Position numbers and translations under genes: made by a program. The notes under the pieces were generated by a model that saw only the letters and a list, made by a program, of their open reading frames with translations, had not been told where the DNA came from and searched no databases. A DNA stretch of 64,000 nt from Allobosea sp. CRIB-10. GTDB taxonomy: Bacteria > Pseudomonadota > Alphaproteobacteria > Rhizobiales > Beijerinckiaceae. Location: positions 81,329 to 145,328 of the forward strand of contig NZ_FOKP01000016.1 in NCBI RefSeq assembly GCF_900112185.1, in the 5' to 3' direction. Below, piece by piece: positions 14,995 to 23,833 of this stretch (positions are counted from its first letter, which is position 1; each line of letters begins with the position of its first letter).

Positions 14995-15021
14995 AAAAAG
15001 GGCGGCGTTGCCGCCGCCCTT
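14995..15021 (-). terminator. Rho-independent terminator downstream of tuf
   Basis: On the minus strand a 10-bp perfect stem (AAGGGCGGCG / CGCCGCCCTT) with loop GCAA is followed by T residues (TTTTTCG overall). It lies about 100 bp after the tuf stop and beyond the fossil tuf 3' end, so it probably belonged to the original tuf copy. Confidence 0.9.
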
Positions 15022-15046
15022 CCCCAGTTTCGGATTGTGCCGAAGC

Positions 15047-15079
15047 TTACGCGATGATGCTGGCGACGACGCCGGCGCC
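15047..15079 (-). pseudogene. Fossil 3' end of a tuf gene
   Basis: Thirty-three bases, 41 bp downstream of the intact tuf stop, translate to [10 protein letters not shown] followed by TAA. That is exactly the C-terminal decapeptide of the intact EF-Tu here, but with different synonymous codons and a different stop codon (intact copy ends in TGA). In-frame sequence upstream of the decapeptide no longer resembles EF-Tu. It looks like the residual end of an older tuf copy whose body was replaced by recombination with another tuf gene (inference). Confidence 0.75.
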
Positions 15080-15119
15080 GCAAAGTTTGCGGTTTCCGCG
15101 AACGTCGTTGTTGCTTCGA

Positions 15120-16310
<1,191 letters not shown>

Positions 16311-16436
16311 GACACCTTGTTCCTGACGACGCCCGCGCAGGGCCGGAAAACGCGGTCGCATTAGGGGGTTTTGGGGCGGGATGCAAGCTGGAGCGAGTTT
16401 CGGCACAATTCGAGGCGATTGCGATCGATTTCCTGC

Positions 16437-16943
16437 TCAGCTTCCGGACGCCAGTTGTCCGGCATTCAGCACGACAAACCCCACAAGGCCCCAGAGCGCG
16501 AGGAGCAGTTGCGTCAGCAGAAGCCCCTCCTGCCTGATCCAGAAGCCGAACCACAGGCCGGAGGTGAACATCAGCGACCAGCACAGCAGGAACGGCGCCA
16601 GGCCAAGATTGAAGACTGCGCTGAGGGCAGTGGTCGCAGGCAGCCCGGGCGACGCGATCAGAAGCACCGTGCCGGCCAGCAGCGGGATCGCGCTGGCGAT
16701 CTGAAGGATGATGACGCCGACGAGCGCGGCTGCGTGCAGCGCTGTCGATTCGACGGCGCGCTTCAGGAACGGCAGGTCCCGGAACGGTTCCTCCCGCAGC
16801 AGCGTCATCGCCATCGTCAGCCCGACCGCCCCTTTCGAGGCGGTAAAGCCCTGCAGATTGTTGATCACCGCCACGATCATCCACAGCGCCAGGCCGAACG
16901 CCGTCGCCAGCTGGAAGAGCCACAGGCTCGCGGAGTAGCTCAT
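16437..16943 (-). CDS. DUF2165 family membrane protein
   Basis: 168-residue integral membrane protein with four predicted helices, resembling the DUF2165 predicted small integral membrane protein family. The first helix is followed by NNLQGFTASKGAVGLTMAMTL, and the last helices contain SGLWFGFWIRQEG. Function is unknown. It stands alone between tuf and the divergent selenoprotein-W-like gene. Confidence 0.75.
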   Translation of the reverse strand: MSYSASLWLFQLATAFGLALWMIVAVINNLQGFTASKGAVGLTMAMTLLREEPFRDLPFLKRAVESTALHAAALVGVIILQIASAIPLLAGTVLLIASPGLPATTALSAVFNLGLAPFLLCWSLMFTSGLWFGFWIRQEGLLLTQLLLALWGLVGFVVLNAGQLASGS

Positions 16944-17130
16944 CAGAAAGGCTCCATATTCAGAAAGGAGCCTTGCTAGCTGGTTGCAGAAACCGGGTGT
17001 AGCCAGCCAGAATTGAACACCCTATTGCTGAAACAGCAACAGCGAGCATCTCGGATCAGTGGCGAGCCCCTCTAGCGTGCGATACTGGCCGCAGCTTATG
17101 AGAACTTTCCTACTCGTTCAGGACCGTCCG

Positions 17131-17442
17131 ATGACCGAACCCAAGCCCGGCCCGCGCATCGCCATCACCTATTGCAGCATGTGCAACTGGCTGCTCCGTT
17201 CCGCCTGGATGGCGCAGGAGCTGCTCCAGACCTTCGGCCAGGATCTCGGCGAAGTCGTTCTGATCCCGCGCACCGGCGGCATCTTCCAAATCCACTACAA
17301 TGGCGAGCTGATCTGGGACCGCACGGTCGATGGCGGCTTCCCCGATGTGAAGCAGCTCAAGCAGCGCGTGCGCGACCGGCTCGATCCCGACCGCGATCTC
17401 GGCCATCTCGACGACCACAAGAAGAAGCTCGTGCAGGGCTGA
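17131..17442 (+). CDS. SelT/SelW/SelH (Rdx) family protein
   Basis: 103-residue member of the Rdx family of thioredoxin-like proteins. The redox motif ITYCSMCNW (Cys15 and Cys18) replaces the Cys-x-x-selenocysteine of animal SelW, and the core continues LIPRTGGIFQIHYNGELIWDR. These proteins have a thioredoxin-like fold; the bacterial role is not well established, probably thiol redox. The ATG at 17131 matches the family N-terminus. A perfect palindrome covers its stop codon. Confidence 0.88.
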   Translation: MTEPKPGPRIAITYCSMCNWLLRSAWMAQELLQTFGQDLGEVVLIPRTGGIFQIHYNGELIWDRTVDGGFPDVKQLKQRVRDRLDPDRDLGHLDDHKKKLVQG

Positions 17443-17454
17443 TCAGCCCTGCAC
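17431..17454. repeat. Perfect 24-bp palindrome over the Rdx stop codon
   Basis: The 24 bases starting GTGCAGGGCTGA are followed by their exact reverse complement, with no spacer. The left half encodes the last codons of the Rdx gene. As RNA it could form a hairpin acting as a 3' stabiliser or weak terminator between the convergent Rdx and cysE genes; as DNA it could be a dyad binding site. No U-run follows on either strand. Confidence 0.6.
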
Positions 17455-17521
17455 CCGCCATAGTCCTGAAGACGACCCTGAGGCCGTCAGGCGGCCGTTG
17501 GAGTAGAGTTTCGGGATGGCC

Positions 17522-18370
17522 TCAGATGCCGCCGCCGCAATCGCCGGCGAGGATCTGGTCCATCGAGCGCGACGGCTCGGCACAGCCGGCCTCGCCGACC
17601 ACCTTGGCCGGCACGCCGGCGACGGTGGTGTTGCGCGGCACCGCCGCGAGCACGACCGATCCGGCGGCGACGCGGGCGCATTGCCCGACCTCGATGCTTC
17701 CGAGGATCTTGGCGCCGGCGCCGATCAGCACGCCCTTGCGAATCTTGGGATGGCGGTCGCCGCCCTGCTTGCCGGTGCCGCCCAGCGTCACGTCCTGCAG
17801 CATCGAGACATTGTCCTCGATCACCGTGGTCTCGCCGACGACGAGGCCGGTGGCATGGTCGAGGAAGACGCCCTTGCCGATCTTCGCCGCCGGGTTGATG
17901 TCGGTCTGGAACACCTCGGAGGAGCGGCTCTGCAGATAGAGCGCGAAATCGCGCCGATCCTGCCGCCACAGCCAATGCGCCAGGCGGTGCGTCTGCAGCG
18001 CGTGGAAGCCCTTGAAATAGAGCACCGGCTCGATCAGCCGGTAGCAGGCGGGATCGCGGTCGAGCACGGCGAGGACATCGGCACGGATGCCCTGCCCGAT
18101 CTCGGGATCGGCGTCGATCGCCTCGTCGAAGGCCTGGGCGATCAGCTCGGCCGGCACGGCGCCATGGCCGAGCCGCGCCGCGACGCGATGGCCCACCGCC
18201 GCCTCGAAGCTCGGCTGGTTGGAGATCGTCGCCAGGATGAAGCTCGCCATCGCCGGCTCGCTCGCGATCGCCTGCTCGGCCTCGTTGCGCAGGCGCGACC
18301 AGACCGGGTCGAGCCGGTCGAGACCGGTGGCGGGATCGCGGATCTCGATGTTCGGGCGCCCGGATGGCAT
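17522..18370 (-). CDS. cysE: Serine O-acetyltransferase
   Basis: About 282-residue serine acetyltransferase that makes O-acetylserine from serine and acetyl-CoA, the committed step of cysteine synthesis. The N-terminal helical domain (PVWSRLRNEAEQAIASEP) is followed by the left-handed beta-helix with LDHATGLVVGETTVIEDN and VTLGGTGKQGGDRHPKI, which carry the catalytic residues. The C-terminus ends in GGGI; a C-terminal isoleucine is typical of CysE that docks into CysK. The start at MPSGRP has GCGGAGA upstream. Palindromic operators lie upstream. Confidence 0.95.
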   Translation of the reverse strand: MPSGRPNIEIRDPATGLDRLDPVWSRLRNEAEQAIASEPAMASFILATISNQPSFEAAVGHRVAARLGHGAVPAELIAQAFDEAIDADPEIGQGIRADVLAVLDRDPACYRLIEPVLYFKGFHALQTHRLAHWLWRQDRRDFALYLQSRSSEVFQTDINPAAKIGKGVFLDHATGLVVGETTVIEDNVSMLQDVTLGGTGKQGGDRHPKIRKGVLIGAGAKILGSIEVGQCARVAAGSVVLAAVPRNTTVAGVPAKVVGEAGCAEPSRSMDQILAGDCGGGI

Positions 18371-18480
18371 GGCGTTCTCCGCTGCGGTTCGCTCGTAGAT
18401 CAATCTGGCACGATGAGCGCGCGCCAGAGCACATGGCTCCGCCTTCTAGCTGAATCAAGCCGCGAAGAACAAGAATCGAT

Positions 18481-18500
18481 TTGCGAGACAAGTCTCGCAA
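18481..18500. promoter_or_regulatory. 20-bp palindrome upstream of cysE
   Basis: TTGCGAGACAAGTCTCGCAA is a perfect inverted repeat (9-bp arms, 2-nt centre) 110 bp upstream of the cysE start. Its symmetry suits a dimeric regulator. It is distinct in sequence from the two 17-bp dyads beside it. Confidence 0.5.
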
Positions 18501-18509
18501 GCCATTGCC

Positions 18510-18547
18510 GTAGAATAATATTCTACCTGAGTAGATGATTCTTCTAC
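18510..18547. promoter_or_regulatory. Two tandem 17-bp operator-like dyads upstream of cysE
   Basis: GTAGAATAATATTCTAC (perfect dyad, 18510-18526) and GTAGATGATTCTTCTAC (GTAGA...TCTAC, 18531-18547) share 13 of 17 positions. Their centres are 21 bp apart, about two helical turns, as expected for cooperative binding of two dimers on one face. They lie upstream of cysE; the second overlaps the stop of the neighbouring hydrolase gene. The regulator is unknown. Confidence 0.55.
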
Positions 18548-19311
18548 GGTCGGCGCGCCAGGAACTCGACCACTGCCTGCTTGTGCGTGCGGTCGCCCAC
18601 CGCGAGATTGTGATCGCGCCCTTCGATGGCAAAGCTTTGCGCGCCGGGGATTAGTGCCGCCAGCTCCGGGCCGGAGCCGGAGACGTCGTCCCTGGTGCCG
18701 ACGCTGACCAGGGTCGGCACGGCGATCTTGCCGACCTCCTCCTTGCTCAGCGTCTGGCGCGTACCGCGAATGCACGCCGCGAGGGCCCGCAGATCGCTGC
18801 CGGTATTCTCGGCAAAGGCGCGGAACATGCGCTGCATCGGGTCGGTCAGATCGGCGAGCGAAGGCGCCTCCATCGCGTCGGCGATGCCGAGCGGCAGCCC
18901 CACGCCCTCGACCAGATGGATGCCGAGCCCACCCAGGAGCAGCGAGCGCACGCGGTCGGGATGGGCGAGCGTCAGATGCGATGAGATCCGCGCACCCATC
19001 GAATAGCCCATGATGTCGGCGCGCTCGATCGCCAGATGGTCCATCAGCCGGCGCGCATCCTCGGCCATGATGTTGGAATGGTAGGCCTCGGGATCGTAGA
19101 GCTTCTGGCTGCGGCCATGGCCGCGATTGTCGTAGAGCACGACGCGCCGGCCGGCATGGGTCAGCGTCTTCGTCCATTGCGTGTTGACCCAGTTCACCGC
19201 ATGGCTCGAGGCGAAGCCATGGATCAGCACGATCGGGTCGCCAGTCCCCTCGCCGGTCGGGGCGAGGTCGAGATAGGCGATGGACACGCCGTCGGAATCG
19301 AATGTCTGCAT
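18544..19311 (-). CDS. Alpha/beta hydrolase
   Basis: 255-residue alpha/beta hydrolase. Oxyanion motif IVLIHGFASS, catalytic serine at residue 104 in GYSMGAR, an aspartate in VGTRDDVSG and the histidine in IEGRDHNLAVG complete a standard triad. The start MQTFDSDGVSIAYLD is chosen; an upstream extension of 31 codons is not family-like. Substrate unknown. It precedes cysE on the same strand, but the operator-rich spacer argues for separate control. Confidence 0.88.
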   Translation of the reverse strand: MQTFDSDGVSIAYLDLAPTGEGTGDPIVLIHGFASSHAVNWVNTQWTKTLTHAGRRVVLYDNRGHGRSQKLYDPEAYHSNIMAEDARRLMDHLAIERADIMGYSMGARISSHLTLAHPDRVRSLLLGGLGIHLVEGVGLPLGIADAMEAPSLADLTDPMQRMFRAFAENTGSDLRALAACIRGTRQTLSKEEVGKIAVPTLVSVGTRDDVSGSGPELAALIPGAQSFAIEGRDHNLAVGDRTHKQAVVEFLARRP

Positions 19312-19442
19312 GGCCCTGCCGCCGGCTGCTCTGGTCTCAAGGCAGGTCTGCCACGGCGGCGCGGCTTTGGGTAGCAGGCTTGGCGGTTCGCAGGTGCGGG
19401 CCACCCCTTCCCCAGCTGCATCGCGCCGCTTATGACGAAGCC

Positions 19443-20420
19443 ATGAGCGAGCAAGCCCAATCTCCGGCCGGCGGCCGTATCGAACTGGTCGATCTGGCCC
19501 GCGGCATCGCGCTTCTCGCGATGTTCGTCTACCACTTCGCCTATGATCTCTCCTATTTCCGGCTGATCAGTGTCGATGTCGTCAGCGATCCCGGCTGGCG
19601 CATCTTCGCCCGGCTGATCGCCGGCTCCTTCCTGGCGATCGTCGGCTTCAGCCTCGTCCTCGCGGCACAAAAGGGCTTCGATCGCGGCAACTATCTGCGC
19701 CGTGTCGCCCTGATCGCCTGTGCCGCGGTCCTCGTCACCTGCGCGACCTGGTTCGCGCTGCCGGACGTCTTCATCTTCTTCGGCATCCTGCACCACATCG
19801 CGCTCGCGAGCGTGCTGGCCCTGCCCTTCCTGTTCCTGCCGACGGCGGTCATCGCCATCACGGCGGCCGTCGTCTTCGCCCTGCCCTTCATCCTGGGTCA
19901 CGACCTCTTCACCCAGGACTGGCTCGCCTTTCTCGGCTTCGGCCCCTGGCCGCTCACCGCCGATTTCGTCCCGGTCTTCCCCTGGTTCGGCTGCGTGCTC
20001 GCCGGCATGGCGCTGGCCCGGATCGCGCTGCCGAAGGCGCAGGGCAGCGGCTGGGCGAGCTGGCGGACGACGTCTACCCCCGCCAAGGTCGTCGTCCTCG
20101 GGGGCCGCAACAGCCTGTTCGTCTATCTCGTCCACCAGCCGCTCTTCATCGGCGCGCTGTTCCTGTTCATGCAGGCGACCGGGCAGATGGCCGGCTCGAA
20201 GCTGCCCGATGCCGAGGCGGCGCCGTTCCTGACCGCCTGCCAGCGCTCCTGCACCGGAACCGGCACGCCGAAGGAGGCCTGCGAGCGCGTCTGCTCCTGC
20301 TCGATGGACGGGCTCAAGCAGGCCAATCTCTGGGTGAAGGCCACCGCCGACGCCTTGAGCCCGGCCGAAACCGAGCAGGCCCGCGAGATCGGCATGACCT
20401 GCGCCCGCCGCTCCCAGTGA
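19443..20420 (+). CDS. DUF1624 / HGSNAT-like membrane protein
   Basis: 325-residue multi-spanning membrane protein of the DUF1624 family, related to the catalytic domain of heparan-alpha-glucosaminide N-acetyltransferase. The signature starts RIELVDLARGIALLAMFVYHFAYDLSYF with the family RG...H pattern in the first helix, and FGILHHIAL and NSLFVYLVHQPLFIG follow. It probably acts as an acyltransferase at the inner membrane. The C-terminal ~90 residues carry six cysteines (CQRSCTGTG...CERVCSCS...CARRSQ), an unusual soluble tail possibly binding metal or forming disulfides. Confidence 0.82.
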   Translation: MSEQAQSPAGGRIELVDLARGIALLAMFVYHFAYDLSYFRLISVDVVSDPGWRIFARLIAGSFLAIVGFSLVLAAQKGFDRGNYLRRVALIACAAVLVTCATWFALPDVFIFFGILHHIALASVLALPFLFLPTAVIAITAAVVFALPFILGHDLFTQDWLAFLGFGPWPLTADFVPVFPWFGCVLAGMALARIALPKAQGSGWASWRTTSTPAKVVVLGGRNSLFVYLVHQPLFIGALFLFMQATGQMAGSKLPDAEAAPFLTACQRSCTGTGTPKEACERVCSCSMDGLKQANLWVKATADALSPAETEQAREIGMTCARRSQ

Positions 20421-20538
20421 TCTTGCCGCGCGCAGCGGCGACAGGTCACGGCAGGATACGTCGCGATCTATCAAGCGTGCACTGGCGCACCGGCGGTCGA
20501 GCGACTATCGTGCCGCCGAACTTGCAAGGACGAGAACC

Positions 20539-20793
20539 ATGGCCGATCACGGCACCCCGCATTTCCACAACGATCCCGGCGTCGCCGTGATCCATGTCGG
20601 CGCGCGCGAGTTCATGTGCATCGGCGCCAAGCCGCCCTTCGACCACCCGCATGTCTTCCTCGACATGGGTTCGGACGACGAGATCGTCTGCCCCTATTGC
20701 TCGACGCTGTTCAAATACGAGCCCTCGCTCGGCCATGGCCATTGCAAGCCGGCCGAGTGCGAATACCACGACACCGCCGCCAAGGCGGCGTGA
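20539..20793 (+). CDS. Zinc-finger (zf-CHCC) protein, NDUFS6-like
   Basis: 84-residue protein with the zf-CHCC fold found in the mitochondrial complex I subunit NDUFS6 and its alphaproteobacterial counterparts. The motif is FDHPHVFLDMG...IVCPYCSTLFKYEP, with Cys-x-x-Cys and His ligands for one zinc. In Paracoccus-type complex I such a protein is an accessory subunit. It is a stand-alone gene, 39 bp upstream of a flavoprotein gene. Confidence 0.88.
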   Translation: MADHGTPHFHNDPGVAVIHVGAREFMCIGAKPPFDHPHVFLDMGSDDEIVCPYCSTLFKYEPSLGHGHCKPAECEYHDTAAKAA

Positions 20794-20831
20794 GGGACGC
20801 CTCCCGCCGGGGGCGCGGCGGGGCTGAACCA

Positions 20832-22028
20832 ATGGCAACGCTACCCATCCTCATCGCGGGCGCCGGCATCGGCGGCTTGACCGCCGCGATCGCACTCGCC
20901 CGCCGCGGCATCCCCGTCGCCATCGCCGAGAAGCGCACCCGCTTCGACGAGGCCGGCGCCGGCATCCAGGTCTCGCCCAATGCCGGGCGCGTTCTCGAAT
21001 CGCTCGATCTCGGCCTGGCTCTGCGCCGCGCCGCGATTCGGCCCGAGGCGCTGGCGATCGGCCATTGGCGCGGTGGCAAGCCGCTGCTCGCCATGCCCTT
21101 CGCCCCGCCAGTCGAGGGCGCGACGCCCTCGCGCTCGCTGAAGCGGGCCGACCTGCACCAGTTGTTGCTCGATTCGGCCAGGACCCTGCCGAACATCCGC
21201 TGGATCATCGGCCGCGGCCTCGTCGATGCGCATGAGACCGAGGAAGGCGTCACCGTCACGCTCGGCAGCGAGAGCGGTGGCACCGAAACGGTCGAGGCCA
21301 TGGCCCTGATCGGCGCCGACGGGCTCTGGTCGCGCGCCCGCGCCCTCCTCGGCGATGCGGGCGAGCCCGGCTTCACCGGCTGGGAGGCCTGGCGCTCGCT
21401 GATCCCGGCGGACGAGCTGCCGGAGGCGCTGCGCCGCCCGGCGGTAGCGCTGCATCTCGGCGCGGCCCGCCATGCGGTGCATTATCCTGTCTCCGGCGGC
21501 AAGGATATCAATCTCGTCCTGATTCGCGCGGCGCGCGAGGCACGGCCTGGCTGGTCGCGCGAAGGCGAAGCCTCGCAGCTGACCGAGATCGCCCGCAAGG
21601 CCGGCCCCAGCTTGCGTGACTTGATCGAGCGCGCGCCAAACTGGCGGATCTGGTCGCTCTACGACCGAGCCCCCGCCCGGATGGCGAAAGGCCGCATCGC
21701 TTTGCTCGGCGATGCCGCCCATCCGATCCTGCCCTTCCTCGCCCAGGGCGCGGCGCTGGCCATCGAGGACGCCGCCGTGCTGGCGCATGAGCTCGCGACG
21801 CGGCTAGGGAGCGAGGGAACGGCTTCCGTACCCGCGGCGCTGGCGGCCTATGCCAAGGCGCGCGGCGAGCGCGCGGCGCGGGTCCAGCAGGCCAGCCGCA
21901 AGAACGGAGAGGCCTATCATCTCGGCCGGCCCTGGAGCTTCGCGCGTGACTTCGCCATGCGCCGCATGGGTCCCGACGGCATGCGCAAGCGCCATGCCTG
22001 GATCTATGACTGGCGCGCGCCGGGCTGA
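20832..22028 (+). CDS. FAD-dependent monooxygenase
   Basis: 398-residue flavoprotein monooxygenase of the salicylate 1-hydroxylase-like group A family. N-terminal FAD-binding GAGIGGLTAAIALARRG, the middle motif LIGADGLWSRAR (DG fingerprint) and the second FAD motif IALLGDAAHPILPFLAQGAALAIEDA are all intact. It uses NAD(P)H and O2 to hydroxylate an aromatic substrate, not determinable from sequence. It follows the zinc-finger gene closely. Confidence 0.9.
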   Translation: MATLPILIAGAGIGGLTAAIALARRGIPVAIAEKRTRFDEAGAGIQVSPNAGRVLESLDLGLALRRAAIRPEALAIGHWRGGKPLLAMPFAPPVEGATPSRSLKRADLHQLLLDSARTLPNIRWIIGRGLVDAHETEEGVTVTLGSESGGTETVEAMALIGADGLWSRARALLGDAGEPGFTGWEAWRSLIPADELPEALRRPAVALHLGAARHAVHYPVSGGKDINLVLIRAAREARPGWSREGEASQLTEIARKAGPSLRDLIERAPNWRIWSLYDRAPARMAKGRIALLGDAAHPILPFLAQGAALAIEDAAVLAHELATRLGSEGTASVPAALAAYAKARGERAARVQQASRKNGEAYHLGRPWSFARDFAMRRMGPDGMRKRHAWIYDWRAPG

Positions 22029-22119
22029 CGAAATCGTCATCGACTCGTCCCTCCTCATCTCGTCAACGCCGCATTCGCTTCCTAGATTATCGGCGGGTGA
22101 CACGACACGAAACGAGCCG

Positions 22120-22431
22120 ATGATCCGTATCGACCTCAACAATGCTGCCAGCGCCCGCCTGGTCCGCTTGCCCCGCTGGGCGAGCTGGCTGGTCATGGCC
22201 GGTGCCTTTGTCGTCGGAGTGCTGATTTTCCTGGTCGCGGCCAGCCTGGCGCTGATCCTCGTGCCGCTGGTCATCGCCGGCGGCGCCTTCGCCGCCTGGC
22301 AGATGCGCCGCCGCATGCGTGCCGCCGGCATCGATCCGCAGAATCCGTTCGAGCGCAGGCCGCAGGACGCCGCCCGCGGCGAGATCGTCGACGCCGAATA
22401 CCGGGTGATCGAGCCGGGCGAGCGGCGTTAA
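22120..22431 (+). CDS. Small membrane protein, unknown function
   Basis: 103-residue protein with two closely spaced hydrophobic helices (SWLVMAGAFVVGVLIFLVAA, LALILVPLVIAGGAFAAW) followed by a basic stretch (QMRRRMRAAG) and an acidic tail with EIVDAEYRVIE. The tail resembles the C-terminus of many short alphaproteobacterial membrane proteins. No function can be given. It overlaps the convergent flavin-binding gene by 4 bp. Confidence 0.75.
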   Translation: MIRIDLNNAASARLVRLPRWASWLVMAGAFVVGVLIFLVAASLALILVPLVIAGGAFAAWQMRRRMRAAGIDPQNPFERRPQDAARGEIVDAEYRVIEPGERR

Positions 22432-23060
22432 GCGTCGGCGCGGGCAGCCAGCTCGGCTCGTAGCCGGGCGTTCTCGATTTCCAGCTCTTCCATCCGCCGC
22501 CGCACCGGAGCGAGCGCCGGCGCCAGCTCGGCCTCGCTGAAGCGCGGCGTGATGTGCTGCGGGCAATTCCAGTCGAAGGCCTCGACCTTGATGGTGACGC
22601 CGCGCTCCGGCACGGCGCGATAGTCCGGCACGATCAGGCGCTGCGCCAGCTCAGGTTCGACCGCGAGATCGTGAAAGCTGGCCCGGCCGAAGATCTTGAG
22701 CCGCGCCCGGTGGCCGTAATCCATCAGGAACAGGCAAAGCCGGTCGTCGGCCATGAGATTGCCGAGGCTGAGATATTGCCGGTTGCCGCGCAGGTCGGCG
22801 AAGCCGAGCGTCGTCTCGTCGAGCACGCGCAGGAAGCCTTCCGGCCCGCCGCGATGCTGCAGATAGGGCCAGCCCGTCTCCGACACGCTCGCCAGATAGA
22901 ACGAATCGCGCGCTGCGATGAAGCCGGCCTCGGCCTCGCCGAGCCTATCATGATGCGGCTCGCCCTCCTCCTGCCTTGCATAGCTGCGCCGGCTGCCCTG
23001 TGCCTCCTGGGCAGCCTTCACGGCCGGTGTCGTCGCGATCTCAAGGAAACGGTGGGTCAT
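22428..23060 (-). CDS. Pyridoxamine 5'-phosphate oxidase-family FMN-binding protein
   Basis: 210-residue split-barrel protein. The core AARDSFYLASVSETGWPYLQHRGGPEGFLRVLD resembles the PNPOx-like family that binds FMN, and FADLRGNRQYLSLGNL is typical of the subgroup annotated as pyridoxamine 5'-phosphate oxidase family. The C-terminal ~30 residues form a predicted coiled coil (PVRRRMEELEIENARLRAEL). The ATG at 23060 follows GGAGGG. Probably a flavin-dependent reductase rather than a vitamin B6 enzyme. Confidence 0.82.
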   Translation of the reverse strand: MTHRFLEIATTPAVKAAQEAQGSRRSYARQEEGEPHHDRLGEAEAGFIAARDSFYLASVSETGWPYLQHRGGPEGFLRVLDETTLGFADLRGNRQYLSLGNLMADDRLCLFLMDYGHRARLKIFGRASFHDLAVEPELAQRLIVPDYRAVPERGVTIKVEAFDWNCPQHITPRFSEAELAPALAPVRRRMEELEIENARLRAELAARADA

Positions 23061-23164
23061 CTCATCCCTCCACGACAGGGTGAGCACGCGGCCTCTATCT
23101 GGCCGGGTGCGGAGGCAAGGTCCAAGGCGATGGCAGCCCCGCTCGTTCGGACGTGCCGCCGATA

Positions 23165-23710
23165 TCAGGCTGCTTCCGCGGCGAGCACGACCGGAAAATC
23201 GATGTCGGTTTCGGCGACGTTGTTGAGATAGTTGGTGAAGACGTTGACCGCGACGAGCCCGATGATCTCGACCAGCTGCGCCTCGCTGAAGCCGGCACGG
23301 CGTAATTCGGCCAGATCGTCATTGCTGACGCGTCCTCGGGTTTCGACGACCCGTAGCGCAAAGCGCAGCGCCGCTTCCGCCTTTGGATCGCTGGATGCGC
23401 CGGCGCGATTGCGGGCGATTTCGGCAGCATCGAGCTTGGCCAGATTGGTGCCGAGATAGCTGTGGGCCGAGAGGCAGTAGTCGCAGCCATTGCTCTGCGC
23501 CACGGCCAGCGCAATGCGTTCACGCGTGCGGCCGTCGAGCGCGCGGCCGAGCGCGCCGTTCAGCCCGAGAAAGCCTTCAAGGGCCGCCGGGCTCAACGCC
23601 AGCAGCCGAAACAGATTGGGCACCGATCCGAGCTGCTTCTCGACAGCATCGAGCAGCGGCTGCGCTGCTTCTGGCGCCTCGGCGCGCGCGGGCATGGCAA
23701 TGCGGGACAT
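23165..23710 (-). CDS. AhpD-like alkylhydroperoxidase / carboxymuconolactone decarboxylase family protein
   Basis: 181-residue all-helical protein of the CMD/AhpD family. The redox motif NGCDYCLSAHSYLG supplies Cys76 and Cys79 with His83, the AhpD-type active site. Proteins of this subgroup are annotated as peroxidase-related enzymes that reduce hydroperoxides. It stands alone between the flavin-binding gene and chrA, with about 120 bp on its 5' side. Confidence 0.88.
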   Translation of the reverse strand: MSRIAMPARAEAPEAAQPLLDAVEKQLGSVPNLFRLLALSPAALEGFLGLNGALGRALDGRTRERIALAVAQSNGCDYCLSAHSYLGTNLAKLDAAEIARNRAGASSDPKAEAALRFALRVVETRGRVSNDDLAELRRAGFSEAQLVEIIGLVAVNVFTNYLNNVAETDIDFPVVLAAEAA

Positions 23711-23833
23711 GGTGGTCTCCTGATGACTGGCAGCGGCCGATCGTTGGCAGCCATCAGGATATGTCTCCGCACGCTCGGGAAAATAATCAGCGAGCCAGAC
23801 AGTTCAGAATTCCATTTTTTGAAACAATCTCCG

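Noticed and set aside
19224..20474. 416-codon minus-strand frame
   Set aside because: Opposes the DUF1624 gene; repetitive Glu/Asp/Gln/Arg composition of a shadow frame.
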